Part shown: piece after piece, positions 1 to 8,233 of the stretch
Position numbering within the stretch: position 1 is the first letter of the stretch
How the letters are laid out: the number at the start of each line of letters is the position of its first letter
Assembly: GCA_030145305.1 (NCBI GenBank)
Contig: JAQYVX010000012.1
Span: 45,520-109,519, forward strand
Direction of reading: 5' to 3'
DNA length: 64,000 bases
From: Halarcobacter sp.
GTDB taxonomy: Bacteria; Campylobacterota; Campylobacteria; Campylobacterales; Arcobacteraceae
Translations under genes and position numbers: made by a program
Notes under the pieces: model-generated
Told to the model about the DNA's origin: nothing
The model's database searches: none
What the model saw: only the letters and a program-made list of their open reading frames with translations

Positions 1-594
1 GTTGGTGAACATTTTGGAACACATTTTGATGCCCCAGCACATTGGATTACAGGAAAAAATTGTAAGAATGGCACAGTAGATACAATTGGCGTTGAAAACT
101 TTATAGGTGCTGCTAATATTATAGATGCCTCTAAAGAGTGTCAAGAAAATCCTGATTTTGTTTTAGATGTTGAATTTATCAAAGCTTGGGAAAAAAAGCA
201 TGGAGAAATTGAAGCAAAAACTTGGGTTATATTAAGAAGTGATTGGTACAAAAAAGATTTTGAAAAAGACTTTATAAATATAGATGAAAATGGTTTATGT
301 CATACACCAGGTCCTAATAAAGAAGCTATTGAATATTTAATCAAAAAAGATGTCTTAGGTTATGGATGTGAAACTATAAATACAGATGCTGGACTAAGTT
401 TTACTTGGGAGTTTCAATTACCTTGTCATAACTTAATGCAAGGTGCTGGTAAATATGGTTTGCAATGCCTTAGAAATCTTGACAAACTTCCAGCTAAAGG
501 CAGTGTTATTATAGCAAGTCCTTTAAAAATTGAAGATGGTTCAGGTAGTCCGCTTCGTGTAATTGCCTTAGTAGAAAATACTAATAAAGGTTAA
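1..594 (+). CDS. Cyclase-family metal hydrolase (kynurenine formamidase / isatin hydrolase type), 5' truncated by window edge
   Basis: The open frame enters from the left edge and stops at 592-594, so only about 197 C-terminal residues are visible. Residues 4-14 of the fragment read HFGTHFDAPAH, the metal-binding HxGTHxDxPxH signature of the cyclase family (PF04199), which holds kynurenine formamidase and isatin hydrolase. The stop lies 3 bases before the next gene's ATG, so it is co-transcribed with the aromatic catabolic operon. The family hydrolyses cyclic or N-formyl amides. Isatin or formylkynurenine would suit an operon with an indolepyruvate-type oxidoreductase, but the substrate is inferred. 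The start and any upstream genes lie outside the window. Confidence 0.85.
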   Translation, partial: VGEHFGTHFDAPAHWITGKNCKNGTVDTIGVENFIGAANIIDASKECQENPDFVLDVEFIKAWEKKHGEIEAKTWVILRSDWYKKDFEKDFINIDENGLCHTPGPNKEAIEYLIKKDVLGYGCETINTDAGLSFTWEFQLPCHNLMQGAGKYGLQCLRNLDKLPAKGSVIIASPLKIEDGSGSPLRVIALVENTNKG

Positions 595-597
595 GAC

Positions 598-2748
598 ATG
601 GCAGAAAAGTCTTTTAAAAAAGAGGTTGAAGCTTTACGTATAGAAGCTGGTAAAACTTTTCATGGAGAAGGAATACTAGCTGTAACTAAAGCTTTATTAG
701 AATCAGGTGTTTCTTATATTGGAGGATATCAAGGTTCTCCAATATCACATTTAATGGATGTTTTCTCAGATGCAAAACCTCTTTTAGATGAACTTAACAT
801 ATACTTTGAGGAAAGTGCTTCAGAAGCAACTGCTGCTGCTATGTTAAGTGCTTCTGTTATGTTTCCTGTGCGTGGTGCAGTTACTTGGAAATCTACAGTT
901 GGAACAAATGTAGCTTCTGATGCTTTATCAAATCTTGCATCAGGAGGTGTTTTAGGTGGGGCTTTAATTATTGTTGGAGAAGATTATGGTGAAGGTTCAT
1001 CAATTATGCAAGAGAGAACTCATGCCTTTGCTATGAAATCTCAAATCTGGCTATTTGACCCCAGACCAAATCTTCCTTCAATAGTTGCAGGGGCAAAAAA
1101 AGCTTTTGAATTATCAGAAGCTAGTAGTACACCTGTCATTTTCCAAATGAGAGTTCGTTCATGTCATTTACATGGGGAATTTATTACAGCAGAAAATCAA
1201 AAACCAAAAATGACCATGCAAGATTGTTTAAACAACCCTAAAAGAGATTTAAATAGAATTGTTTTACCTCCTGCTTCATTTGTACATGAAAAAGAAAAAG
1301 AAGAAAAACGTTTACCTGCTGCTATTAAATTTATTAAAGAAGAAAAAATAAATGAATTTTTCAAATCTTCACAAAATAGTGAAAAGGTAGGAATTATTGT
1401 ACAAGGTGGTTTATATAACAATTTAAATAGAGCTTTATTGTTAAATGATTTAAGTGATAACTTTGGTGAAACAAAGATAGATACTTATGTTCTTAATATT
1501 ACATATCCTTTAATTAATGATGAAATAGTTGAATTTTGTAAAACAAAAGAACATGTATTAATTATTGAAGAAGGTCAACCTAATTATATTGAACAAAATA
1601 TTAGTTTAATACTTGCCAAAAATGATATTAGAACAAAAATGTATGGGAAAGACATTTTACCATATTCAGGGGAATACAGTACACAAATAATAGAAAAAGG
1701 ACTTAAGAAATTCTTAGATAAAAGTTCTTTCACTCAAATAAAAACACTAAGTAATTTTACAGTTGCTCCTTTACAAACAGCTCCTTTAAGCTTAAATAAT
1801 GTTCCTGCAAGACCAGCTGGATTTTGTATAGGATGTCCAGAAAGACCAATTTTTGCAGCCCTTAAACTAGTACAAGGAAGAATAGGAGAGCATTATATTA
1901 GTTCTGATATTGGATGTAACCTTTTCTCAATTTTACCTCCTTTTAATATTGGAGCTACAACTATGGGATATGGACTATCTTCTGCATCAAGTGCTGCTTT
2001 TAGTAAAACGGGAACAGGCAAAAACGATAAAAGAGCTATTTCAATTATGGGAGATGGTGGTTTTTGGCACAATGGCTTAACAACTGGGATTACAAATGCC
2101 GTATATAACAAATCTGATTCAGTTATTGTAATTATAGATAATTATTATGCTGCTGCAACTGGTGGACAAGACTTACCTTCTTCAAGAGTATTTAATCCTT
2201 TTAGAAAAACGAATAATTCAATTGAGAAAGCTGTTAAAGCAGTTGGCGTTAAATGGATAAGAACTACAGATGATACATATGATGTTAGTAAATTAGTAAA
2301 AATTTTCAATGAAGCTTTGACTACAGAAGAAAAAGGTCCAAAGATTATTATTGCTAGTAGTGAATGTATGCTTAATAAGCAACGTCGTGAAAAGCCTATT
2401 GTGAAAGAACAGATAAAACAAAAAGTAAGAGTTCTACAAGAAAAATTTGGAGTAGATTCTGAAATTTGTACAGGTGATCATGAATGTATTAGACTTTCAG
2501 GTTGCCCTTCTCTTACTTTAACTTATAGTGATAATTTTTTAAGAGATGATCCAATTGCAAAAATTGATAATGATTGTGTTGCTTGTGGAAATTGTGGAGA
2601 AGTTGCAGAAGAAGCAATTTTATGTCCTTCTTTTTACAAAGCTCAAATTATAAAAAACCCTAACTTCTTTGATAGGTTTTTTCATAGTTTTAGTAATTCA
2701 ATAAAAAATTACTTATTAAATAAAAAAGAAAAAAAGGTTTACGCATGA
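598..2748 (+). CDS. iorA: Indolepyruvate-type 2-oxoacid:ferredoxin oxidoreductase, alpha subunit
   Basis: This 716-residue protein should oxidatively decarboxylate an aryl pyruvate to the aryl-acetyl-CoA, passing electrons to ferredoxin. The pyrimidine-binding part comes first (GGYQGSPISHLMD near residues 40-53). A TPP-binding domain follows, with MGDGGFWHNGL near 483-493 and IIDN about 20 residues on. The C-terminal tail is cysteine-rich (CVACGNCGEVAEEAILC near 660-676), consistent with Fe-S ligands. A further CIGCPERP lies near 411. It is longer than archaeal IorA (about 600 residues). It starts 3 bases after the cyclase stop with an AAAGG ribosome site, and its stop overlaps the beta subunit start (ATGA). 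The exact 2-oxoacid is not readable from sequence. Confidence 0.85.
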   Translation: MAEKSFKKEVEALRIEAGKTFHGEGILAVTKALLESGVSYIGGYQGSPISHLMDVFSDAKPLLDELNIYFEESASEATAAAMLSASVMFPVRGAVTWKSTVGTNVASDALSNLASGGVLGGALIIVGEDYGEGSSIMQERTHAFAMKSQIWLFDPRPNLPSIVAGAKKAFELSEASSTPVIFQMRVRSCHLHGEFITAENQKPKMTMQDCLNNPKRDLNRIVLPPASFVHEKEKEEKRLPAAIKFIKEEKINEFFKSSQNSEKVGIIVQGGLYNNLNRALLLNDLSDNFGETKIDTYVLNITYPLINDEIVEFCKTKEHVLIIEEGQPNYIEQNISLILAKNDIRTKMYGKDILPYSGEYSTQIIEKGLKKFLDKSSFTQIKTLSNFTVAPLQTAPLSLNNVPARPAGFCIGCPERPIFAALKLVQGRIGEHYISSDIGCNLFSILPPFNIGATTMGYGLSSASSAAFSKTGTGKNDKRAISIMGDGGFWHNGLTTGITNAVYNKSDSVIVIIDNYYAAATGGQDLPSSRVFNPFRKTNNSIEKAVKAVGVKWIRTTDDTYDVSKLVKIFNEALTTEEKGPKIIIASSECMLNKQRREKPIVKEQIKQKVRVLQEKFGVDSEICTGDHECIRLSGCPSLTLTYSDNFLRDDPIAKIDNDCVACGNCGEVAEEAILCPSFYKAQIIKNPNFFDRFFHSFSNSIKNYLLNKKEKKVYA

Positions 2749-4277
2749 AAAAAGTAGAACCTATAAAAATAGCACTTCTTGCAGTAGGTGGAGATGGTGG
2801 TTCAGTTTTTACTTCTTGGTGTGTTAATCTAGCTAAAAACTGTGGTTATTTTGCATCTAGTACATCAATTGCAGGGGTTGCACAAAGAACTGGTTCTACA
2901 TTATATTATTTAGAACTACTTCCACAAATTGAAATTAAAAAAAGAGATAAGACTCCTGTTTTATCACAAATGCCAGTGCCAGGATATGTTGATATTGTTA
3001 TAGCAACGGAGATAGTTGAAATTGGACGGGCACTTAATAGAGGTTTGATTAGTGAAAATACTACGGTGGTTTTTTCTTCTCATAGAAATTTGGCAATTTC
3101 TGAAAAGTCATCAAGTGCAGATGAAATAATTGATGCAAAAACAATTATTGAAGAAGTAGAAAAACATACAAAAAGCAAAATTATATATGCAAATTTTAAG
3201 AAAATTGCAAAAAAGAATGGAAGCGTAATTTCATCATCATTATTAGGAGCACTTAGTGCTAGCCAAGCACTTCCTTTTTCAAAAGAAAATTTTGAAAAAG
3301 TTATTATTGATGACAAAATTGGAGTAGAAAATTCTATTAGATCTTTTAGAGAAGCTTACGATGAGGTAAAAAATGAAAATAAAAGTGAAGAAATAGATAC
3401 GGGCTTAGAAAAAGCAAAATTAAAAACAATTAATAAGAATTCGACTAATAAAGAAGTTCAAAAATTTGTAAAAAGAATAGAGCATTATGACAAGAGTTTA
3501 CATGATATTGCGTATTTAGGAGTTATGCATACGAGTAATTGGCATGACCATAAATGGGGTAATTATTATTTAGATGAGTTAGAAAAAATTATAAAACTAG
3601 ACAAAAAAGAGAAGAATTTTTCTCTTAGTTATAACTATGCTAAATATTTAAGTACTGCATTGAGTTATGATGATTTAATCTTTGTTTCTTCTATTAAAAC
3701 TAGTAAAAAAAGGTTAAAAGAAGTAAGAGAACAAGTTGAAGCTAAAGAGAATGAGTTAGTTGAAGTTTTAGATTTTTTACATCCTGGGTTCGAAGAATTT
3801 TGTGGTTTTATGCCAAAAGGCTTAGGATCTAAAATAAGTAAAAGCAACAAATTTAAAAACTTTTTTACAAAATATTTAGATAGAGATAGAAGAATGAAAA
3901 GTACAAACTTATTTAACTTTTTAATTCTATATTTTGTTGGAACTCTTAAAAACTGGAGATTAAAAAGTTTTAGACATTTTGAAGAGATGGAAAATGTTGA
4001 TTTTTGGAATAAAAAAATTAAAAAACTTTTAGAGACTAATTATGAGCTAGCTGTTTTAGTAGTACAAAGTTATAGAGTAAAAAAAGGTTATGGAGATACT
4101 TTTCATAGATCTCAATCAAAATTTAAAATCTTACTTGATTTAGCGGATGAAATAAAAAATGATTTAAATGCTGTACCTATTTTTCAAGAAGCATATGAAA
4201 TAGCTTTGAAGAATCCCGAAGTTAGTGCGCTTAAAAAAGAAATTCAATATATCATAAAAAATAAAAAGGAATTATAA
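2745..4277 (+). CDS. iorB: Indolepyruvate oxidoreductase beta-subunit family protein
   Basis: This 510-residue partner of the preceding alpha subunit overlaps it by 4 bases, so translation is probably coupled. The first 180 residues are the gamma/beta-type oxidoreductase domain (LAVGGDGGSVFTSW near 13-26, then GVAQRTGSTLYY near 44-55). The rest is a long, mostly helical, charged region (DUF6537-like) that the short archaeal IorB lacks. Bacterial fused forms of this shape are usually annotated indolepyruvate oxidoreductase subunit beta. No Fe-S cysteine cluster is seen here, so the clusters sit in the alpha subunit. Its TAA shares one base with the ATG of the nitrilase (TAATG). Confidence 0.8.
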   Translation: MKKVEPIKIALLAVGGDGGSVFTSWCVNLAKNCGYFASSTSIAGVAQRTGSTLYYLELLPQIEIKKRDKTPVLSQMPVPGYVDIVIATEIVEIGRALNRGLISENTTVVFSSHRNLAISEKSSSADEIIDAKTIIEEVEKHTKSKIIYANFKKIAKKNGSVISSSLLGALSASQALPFSKENFEKVIIDDKIGVENSIRSFREAYDEVKNENKSEEIDTGLEKAKLKTINKNSTNKEVQKFVKRIEHYDKSLHDIAYLGVMHTSNWHDHKWGNYYLDELEKIIKLDKKEKNFSLSYNYAKYLSTALSYDDLIFVSSIKTSKKRLKEVREQVEAKENELVEVLDFLHPGFEEFCGFMPKGLGSKISKSNKFKNFFTKYLDRDRRMKSTNLFNFLILYFVGTLKNWRLKSFRHFEEMENVDFWNKKIKKLLETNYELAVLVVQSYRVKKGYGDTFHRSQSKFKILLDLADEIKNDLNAVPIFQEAYEIALKNPEVSALKKEIQYIIKNKKEL

Positions 4278-5299
4278 TGGAAGATTTACAAAAATTTAAA
4301 GTTGCGTCAGTTCAAGATGCACCAGTTTTTTTAGACAAAACTGCTACAACAAAAAAAGCCTGTGGATTAATTGAAAAAGCTGCTTCAAATGGTGCAAATC
4401 TTGTTGCCTTTCCAGAAGTTTTTTTAGCTGGTTATCCATATTGGAATTGGATTATGACTCCTGTTCAAGGAAGTGCTTGGTTTGAAAAATTATACAAAGC
4501 TTCCGTAGATGTTCCAGGGCCTGAAGTTACTGCTTTATGTCAAGCAGCAAAAGAAAACAATATTTTTGTTGTTATGGGAATAAATGAAAGAGATGAACAC
4601 TCAATTGGAACAATATATAACACTTTATTAGTAATTGATAATGAAGGTAACCTTATAGGTAAACATAGAAAATTAGTTCCAACTTGGGCTGAAAAACTAA
4701 CTTGGACGGGAGGTAATGGTTCAAGTCTAAATGTTTATAAAACCAAAACTATTGGAAATCTAGGAGTTTTAGCTTGTGGAGAGAACACTAACACTTTAGC
4801 TAGATTTGCACTTTTAGCTCAAGGAGAAAATCTTCATATTGCAAATTATATTTCACTTCCTGTAGCCCCGGAAGGTTACGATATGGCTGAAGCTATAAAA
4901 ATCCGATCAATGGCTCATTCTTTTGAAGGGAAAGTTTTCACAATTGTATCTTGTTCAACTATAAGTGAAGAAATCATTGAAATTATGGGGGAGGAAATAC
5001 CAAATGCAAAAGAGTTGTTAACAAGAAAAAACAGTGCTTATAGTGGAATAATTGGGCCTGATGGTAGAGAGGTTTCTAAACCTTTGATTGATGAAGTTGG
5101 TATTGTTTATGCAGAAGTTGATTTAAATAAATGTATTCAAGCAAAACAAATGCACGATATTTTAGGTCATTATAATCGTTTTGATGTTTTTAATTTAACT
5201 CTTGATAAAAGAGATAAAAGTCCTTTAGAGATTATTCAAAATACTCCTAAAGCAAAAGACGATAACGATAGTGACGAAATAGTTCAAGAACAAATTTAA
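4277..5299 (+). CDS. Nitrilase (carbon-nitrogen hydrolase superfamily)
   Basis: A 340-residue nitrilase-branch enzyme, which converts a nitrile to its carboxylic acid and ammonia. The catalytic triad is visible: Glu47 in FPEVFLAGYPYW, Lys132 in HRKLVPTW and Cys167 in LACGENTN. The GYPYW after the glutamate and the CGENTN cysteine block fit true nitrilases better than amidases or N-carbamoylases. It follows iorB with a one-base overlap and precedes the dioxygenase by 25 bases. An aromatic nitrile such as indole-3-acetonitrile would suit the oxidoreductase neighbours, but this is inference. The C-terminal 25 residues are acidic and low in complexity. Confidence 0.85.
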   Translation: MEDLQKFKVASVQDAPVFLDKTATTKKACGLIEKAASNGANLVAFPEVFLAGYPYWNWIMTPVQGSAWFEKLYKASVDVPGPEVTALCQAAKENNIFVVMGINERDEHSIGTIYNTLLVIDNEGNLIGKHRKLVPTWAEKLTWTGGNGSSLNVYKTKTIGNLGVLACGENTNTLARFALLAQGENLHIANYISLPVAPEGYDMAEAIKIRSMAHSFEGKVFTIVSCSTISEEIIEIMGEEIPNAKELLTRKNSAYSGIIGPDGREVSKPLIDEVGIVYAEVDLNKCIQAKQMHDILGHYNRFDVFNLTLDKRDKSPLEIIQNTPKAKDDNDSDEIVQEQI

Positions 5300-5324
5300 A
5301 ATCAAATTAAAAAAGGAGAAGAAA

Positions 5325-6473
5325 ATGGAAAAGAAAGCTGAAGATAATTTTGAAGACCAATATGGTAGAGCTGGGGTTAGGGATACTCCACAATTATTAG
5401 AATATTACTCAAAACTAAAAGCCTTAAATACAGATGCTTTATGGACTATTGCAAATGCTATTGAGCCTTGGGAACCAAAACCAACTTCAATTCCTATGCT
5501 TTGGAAATATAAAGATTTAAGAGAATTAGTTATTCAATCAGCTGATTTAGTAAAACCTGAGGAAGCAGGAAGAAGAGTTGTTTATTTTGCAAATAAAGGA
5601 AGAACTGAAACAGGGGCTTGTGTAGGTTGGCTTTATTCAGGTTTACAAACAATGAGACCAGGTGAATTTACTCCTGCTCATAGACATATGGCTTCTGCTT
5701 TACGTTTTATTATGGAAGGTAAAGGTGCTTACACTGTTGTTAATGGTCATAAAATTGACTTAAATGCAAGGGATTTTGTTATTACTCCAAATGATTGTTG
5801 GCATGACCATGGGGTTTATGAAGATGGGGAACAATGTATTTGGCAAGATGGTTTAGATATTCCATTAATGAATACACTTGATTGTAACTTTTATGATGTT
5901 TATCCAAAACCAGCACAAAGTGCAAAATATCCTCTTAATGATATGCCTTTGTCTCATGCAGGTAGTGGAGTTTTACCAGATAAATTAAATTGGGAAAATG
6001 ACTATTCTCCTATTATGAGATTTAGTTTTGAGAATACATATAATGCACTAAAAGATTTAGACAAAGTTTCTAAAGGTGATAAATATGGTGGTCATACGGT
6101 TAGATATATAAACCCTACAAATGGTGGACATGTAATGGCTACGATGGGTGGCTATATGCAAATGTTAAGAAACTCTGAAAGTACTACAAGTTATAGAAGA
6201 ACGGGAAGTTATGTTTTTCAAGTAGCTAAAGGAAAAGGTTATTCAATTATAGGCGGAAAACGTTTTGATTGGGAAGAAAAAGATGTTTTTGTAATTCCAT
6301 CTTGGACATTCTTTACACATCATAATCTTGATGATAATGATGATGCCTGTCTTTTCTGTTTTAATGATTTACCAATAATGGAAAAACTTGGTTTGTATTT
6401 TGAAGAGAGTTATGCTGAATATGAAGAAGCATTAAAAAAAGGTTATAAGTCAAGCTACCAAGGTAGAGACTAA
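5325..6473 (+). CDS. Gentisate 1,2-dioxygenase-type bicupin
   Basis: A 382-residue protein of gentisate 1,2-dioxygenase length, expected to cleave a 2,5-dihydroxylated benzoate to maleylpyruvate with Fe(II) and O2. The N-terminal cupin carries His119 and His121 in HRHMASALRFIMEGKG, then HDHGVY near residues 162-167 with a third histidine. A second cupin near residues 260-350 (GGHVMATM, THHNLDD) completes the bicupin. A strong ribosome site (AAAAAGGAG) lies 7 bases before the ATG. Related cupins also cleave salicylate, 5-nitrosalicylate or 5-hydroxyanthranilate, so the exact substrate should be read with the CoA-dependent hydroxylase and thioesterase downstream. Confidence 0.85.
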   Translation: MEKKAEDNFEDQYGRAGVRDTPQLLEYYSKLKALNTDALWTIANAIEPWEPKPTSIPMLWKYKDLRELVIQSADLVKPEEAGRRVVYFANKGRTETGACVGWLYSGLQTMRPGEFTPAHRHMASALRFIMEGKGAYTVVNGHKIDLNARDFVITPNDCWHDHGVYEDGEQCIWQDGLDIPLMNTLDCNFYDVYPKPAQSAKYPLNDMPLSHAGSGVLPDKLNWENDYSPIMRFSFENTYNALKDLDKVSKGDKYGGHTVRYINPTNGGHVMATMGGYMQMLRNSESTTSYRRTGSYVFQVAKGKGYSIIGGKRFDWEEKDVFVIPSWTFFTHHNLDDNDDACLFCFNDLPIMEKLGLYFEESYAEYEEALKKGYKSSYQGRD

Positions 6474-6509
6474 AAAATAAAATTTAAATAAAAATAAAGG
6501 ATAATAATT

Positions 6510-7439
6510 ATGAAATTAGTAACATTTTCGAGAAATAATATGGATTTAAGAGTTGGAGCTATAGTAGAAGATACAATAGTTGATTTAGCAGTTTTAGCAC
6601 AAAGAAATGGCGAGTATTTACCAAGTACGATGCTTGAGTTTATTGAACAATCTCCAACTTCATTAGAAGTTGCAAATAACTTAATTTCTAAAGGTAACTT
6701 TGGTTCAGGTGTTGCGTTTTTTAAAGAGAATGTAAAAATTCATGCTCCTATTCCAAAACCAAAAAAGAATATTTTTGGAATTGGGCTAAATTATCATAAA
6801 CATATTGCAGAATCTGCAAAAAGTTTAGATACAAAAGATGAAGTTCCAAGTGAAATTGTAATTTTTTCTAAGCCACCTAGTACAGTTTGTGGTTATGGTG
6901 ATGCTATTGAGCATAATAGTAATATTACACAAAAATTAGATTGGGAAGTTGAGCTTGGTGTGATTATTGGAAAAGCTGGTAAAAAAGTAGATAAAAAAGA
7001 TGCTTATAAACATATTTTTGGATACACAGTTATTATTGATGTAAGTGCACGTGATTGTAGAAGAAGTGGACAATGGATTGTATCAAAAGGACAAGATACT
7101 TTTGCACCAATGGGACCTTGTATTGTTACTGCTGATGAGATTGAAGATCCACATAATTTAAATTTATGGTTAACTAAAAATGGAGAAATGAAGCAAGAAG
7201 ACAATACAAAAAATATGGTTTTTAAAATTGATGAAATTATTTCTGATTTAAGTACTGTAATGAGTTTAGATGCTGGGGATATTATTGCAAGTGGAACTCC
7301 TTCAGGTGTTGGTGCTGGAATGGATCCTCAAGAATGGATGTGGCCAGGTGATGTGATTGAAGCTGGAGTTGAAAATGTTGGTAGATTATATAACCCAGTT
7401 GTAGATGTTACGAACAAAAAAAATATCTTAGAAGACTAG
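6510..7439 (+). CDS. Fumarylacetoacetate hydrolase-family enzyme (maleyl/fumarylpyruvate hydrolase candidate)
   Basis: A 309-residue FAH-family protein. The core signature GIGLNYHKHIAES lies near residues 90-102. The metal-binding acidic residues follow in DWEVELGVIIG near 145-155, and SGTPSGVGAG near 261-270 closes the active site. The family hydrolyses the C-C bond of ring-cleavage products. Next to a gentisate-type dioxygenase it should release pyruvate. No maleylpyruvate isomerase is seen in the window and a maleate isomerase follows 8 bases later. Direct hydrolysis of maleylpyruvate to maleate plus pyruvate is therefore the simplest reading, though fumarylpyruvate remains possible if an isomerase is encoded elsewhere. 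Confidence 0.85.
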   Translation: MKLVTFSRNNMDLRVGAIVEDTIVDLAVLAQRNGEYLPSTMLEFIEQSPTSLEVANNLISKGNFGSGVAFFKENVKIHAPIPKPKKNIFGIGLNYHKHIAESAKSLDTKDEVPSEIVIFSKPPSTVCGYGDAIEHNSNITQKLDWEVELGVIIGKAGKKVDKKDAYKHIFGYTVIIDVSARDCRRSGQWIVSKGQDTFAPMGPCIVTADEIEDPHNLNLWLTKNGEMKQEDNTKNMVFKIDEIISDLSTVMSLDAGDIIASGTPSGVGAGMDPQEWMWPGDVIEAGVENVGRLYNPVVDVTNKKNILED

Positions 7440-7447
7440 GCTTTATT

Positions 7448-8203
7448 ATGAAAAAGAGAACTTACAGAATAGGACAGATTGTACCTAGTTCTAATACAAC
7501 AATGGAGACTGAAATTCCAGCTATGCTTTTAAAAAGACAGGAAACACAGCCTGAAAAATTCACTTTCCATTCAAGTAGAATGAGAATGAAACATGTAACA
7601 AAAGAAGAGTTACAAAAAATGGATTGTGACTCTGGACGTTGTGCTTTAGAATTAAGTGATGCAAGAGTTGATGTAATGGGTTATGCTTGTTTAGTAGCAA
7701 TCATGAGTATGGGTAATTCATATCATAGAGTATCTGAAAAAAATCTTCATGCTCTTACAGTTGAAAATGGCTATCCAACACCCATTGTTTCAAGTGCTGG
7801 AGCTTTAGTTCAAGGGCTTAAAGCAATGGGGGCAAAAAAAGTATCAATTTTAACTCCATATATGAAACCTTTAACACAATTAGTAGTTGATTATATAGAA
7901 AATGAAGGTATTACAGTACATGATTCACACTCATTAGAGATAAGTGATAATTTAGAAGTTGGGGCACAAGATTCTTTGGCCCCTTCAAAATTATATAAAA
8001 ATCTAGATACAACAGGAGTTGATTGTGTAGTTTTATCAGCTTGTGTACAAATGCCATCTTTAGAATCAGTTCAAATAGTAGAAGATGAATTAGGTATTCC
8101 AGTTATAACAGCTGCGGTTGCAACAACATATAGAATGTTAAAAGAGTTAAACTTAGATACAAAGATACCTGGTTTTGGCGAATTATTAAGTGGTAAATAC
8201 TAA
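7448..8203 (+). CDS. Maleate cis-trans isomerase (Asp/Glu racemase superfamily)
   Basis: A 251-residue member of the maleate isomerase / arylmalonate decarboxylase group, converting maleate to fumarate. Visible blocks are IVPSSNTTMETEIP at residues 11-24, with the Asn that binds the substrate carboxylate. GYACLVAIMSMG near 78-89 follows, with the first catalytic cysteine, and VVLSACVQMPS near 195-205 carries the second. The same SSNTTMETE opening occurs in NicE-type maleate isomerases of nicotinate degradation. It is spaced 8 bases from the FAH gene. Its presence argues that the upstream hydrolase forms maleate rather than fumarate. Confidence 0.85.
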   Translation: MKKRTYRIGQIVPSSNTTMETEIPAMLLKRQETQPEKFTFHSSRMRMKHVTKEELQKMDCDSGRCALELSDARVDVMGYACLVAIMSMGNSYHRVSEKNLHALTVENGYPTPIVSSAGALVQGLKAMGAKKVSILTPYMKPLTQLVVDYIENEGITVHDSHSLEISDNLEVGAQDSLAPSKLYKNLDTTGVDCVVLSACVQMPSLESVQIVEDELGIPVITAAVATTYRMLKELNLDTKIPGFGELLSGKY

Positions 8204-8233
8204 GAAATATCAAGTAAATATTAAGGAACTAAG

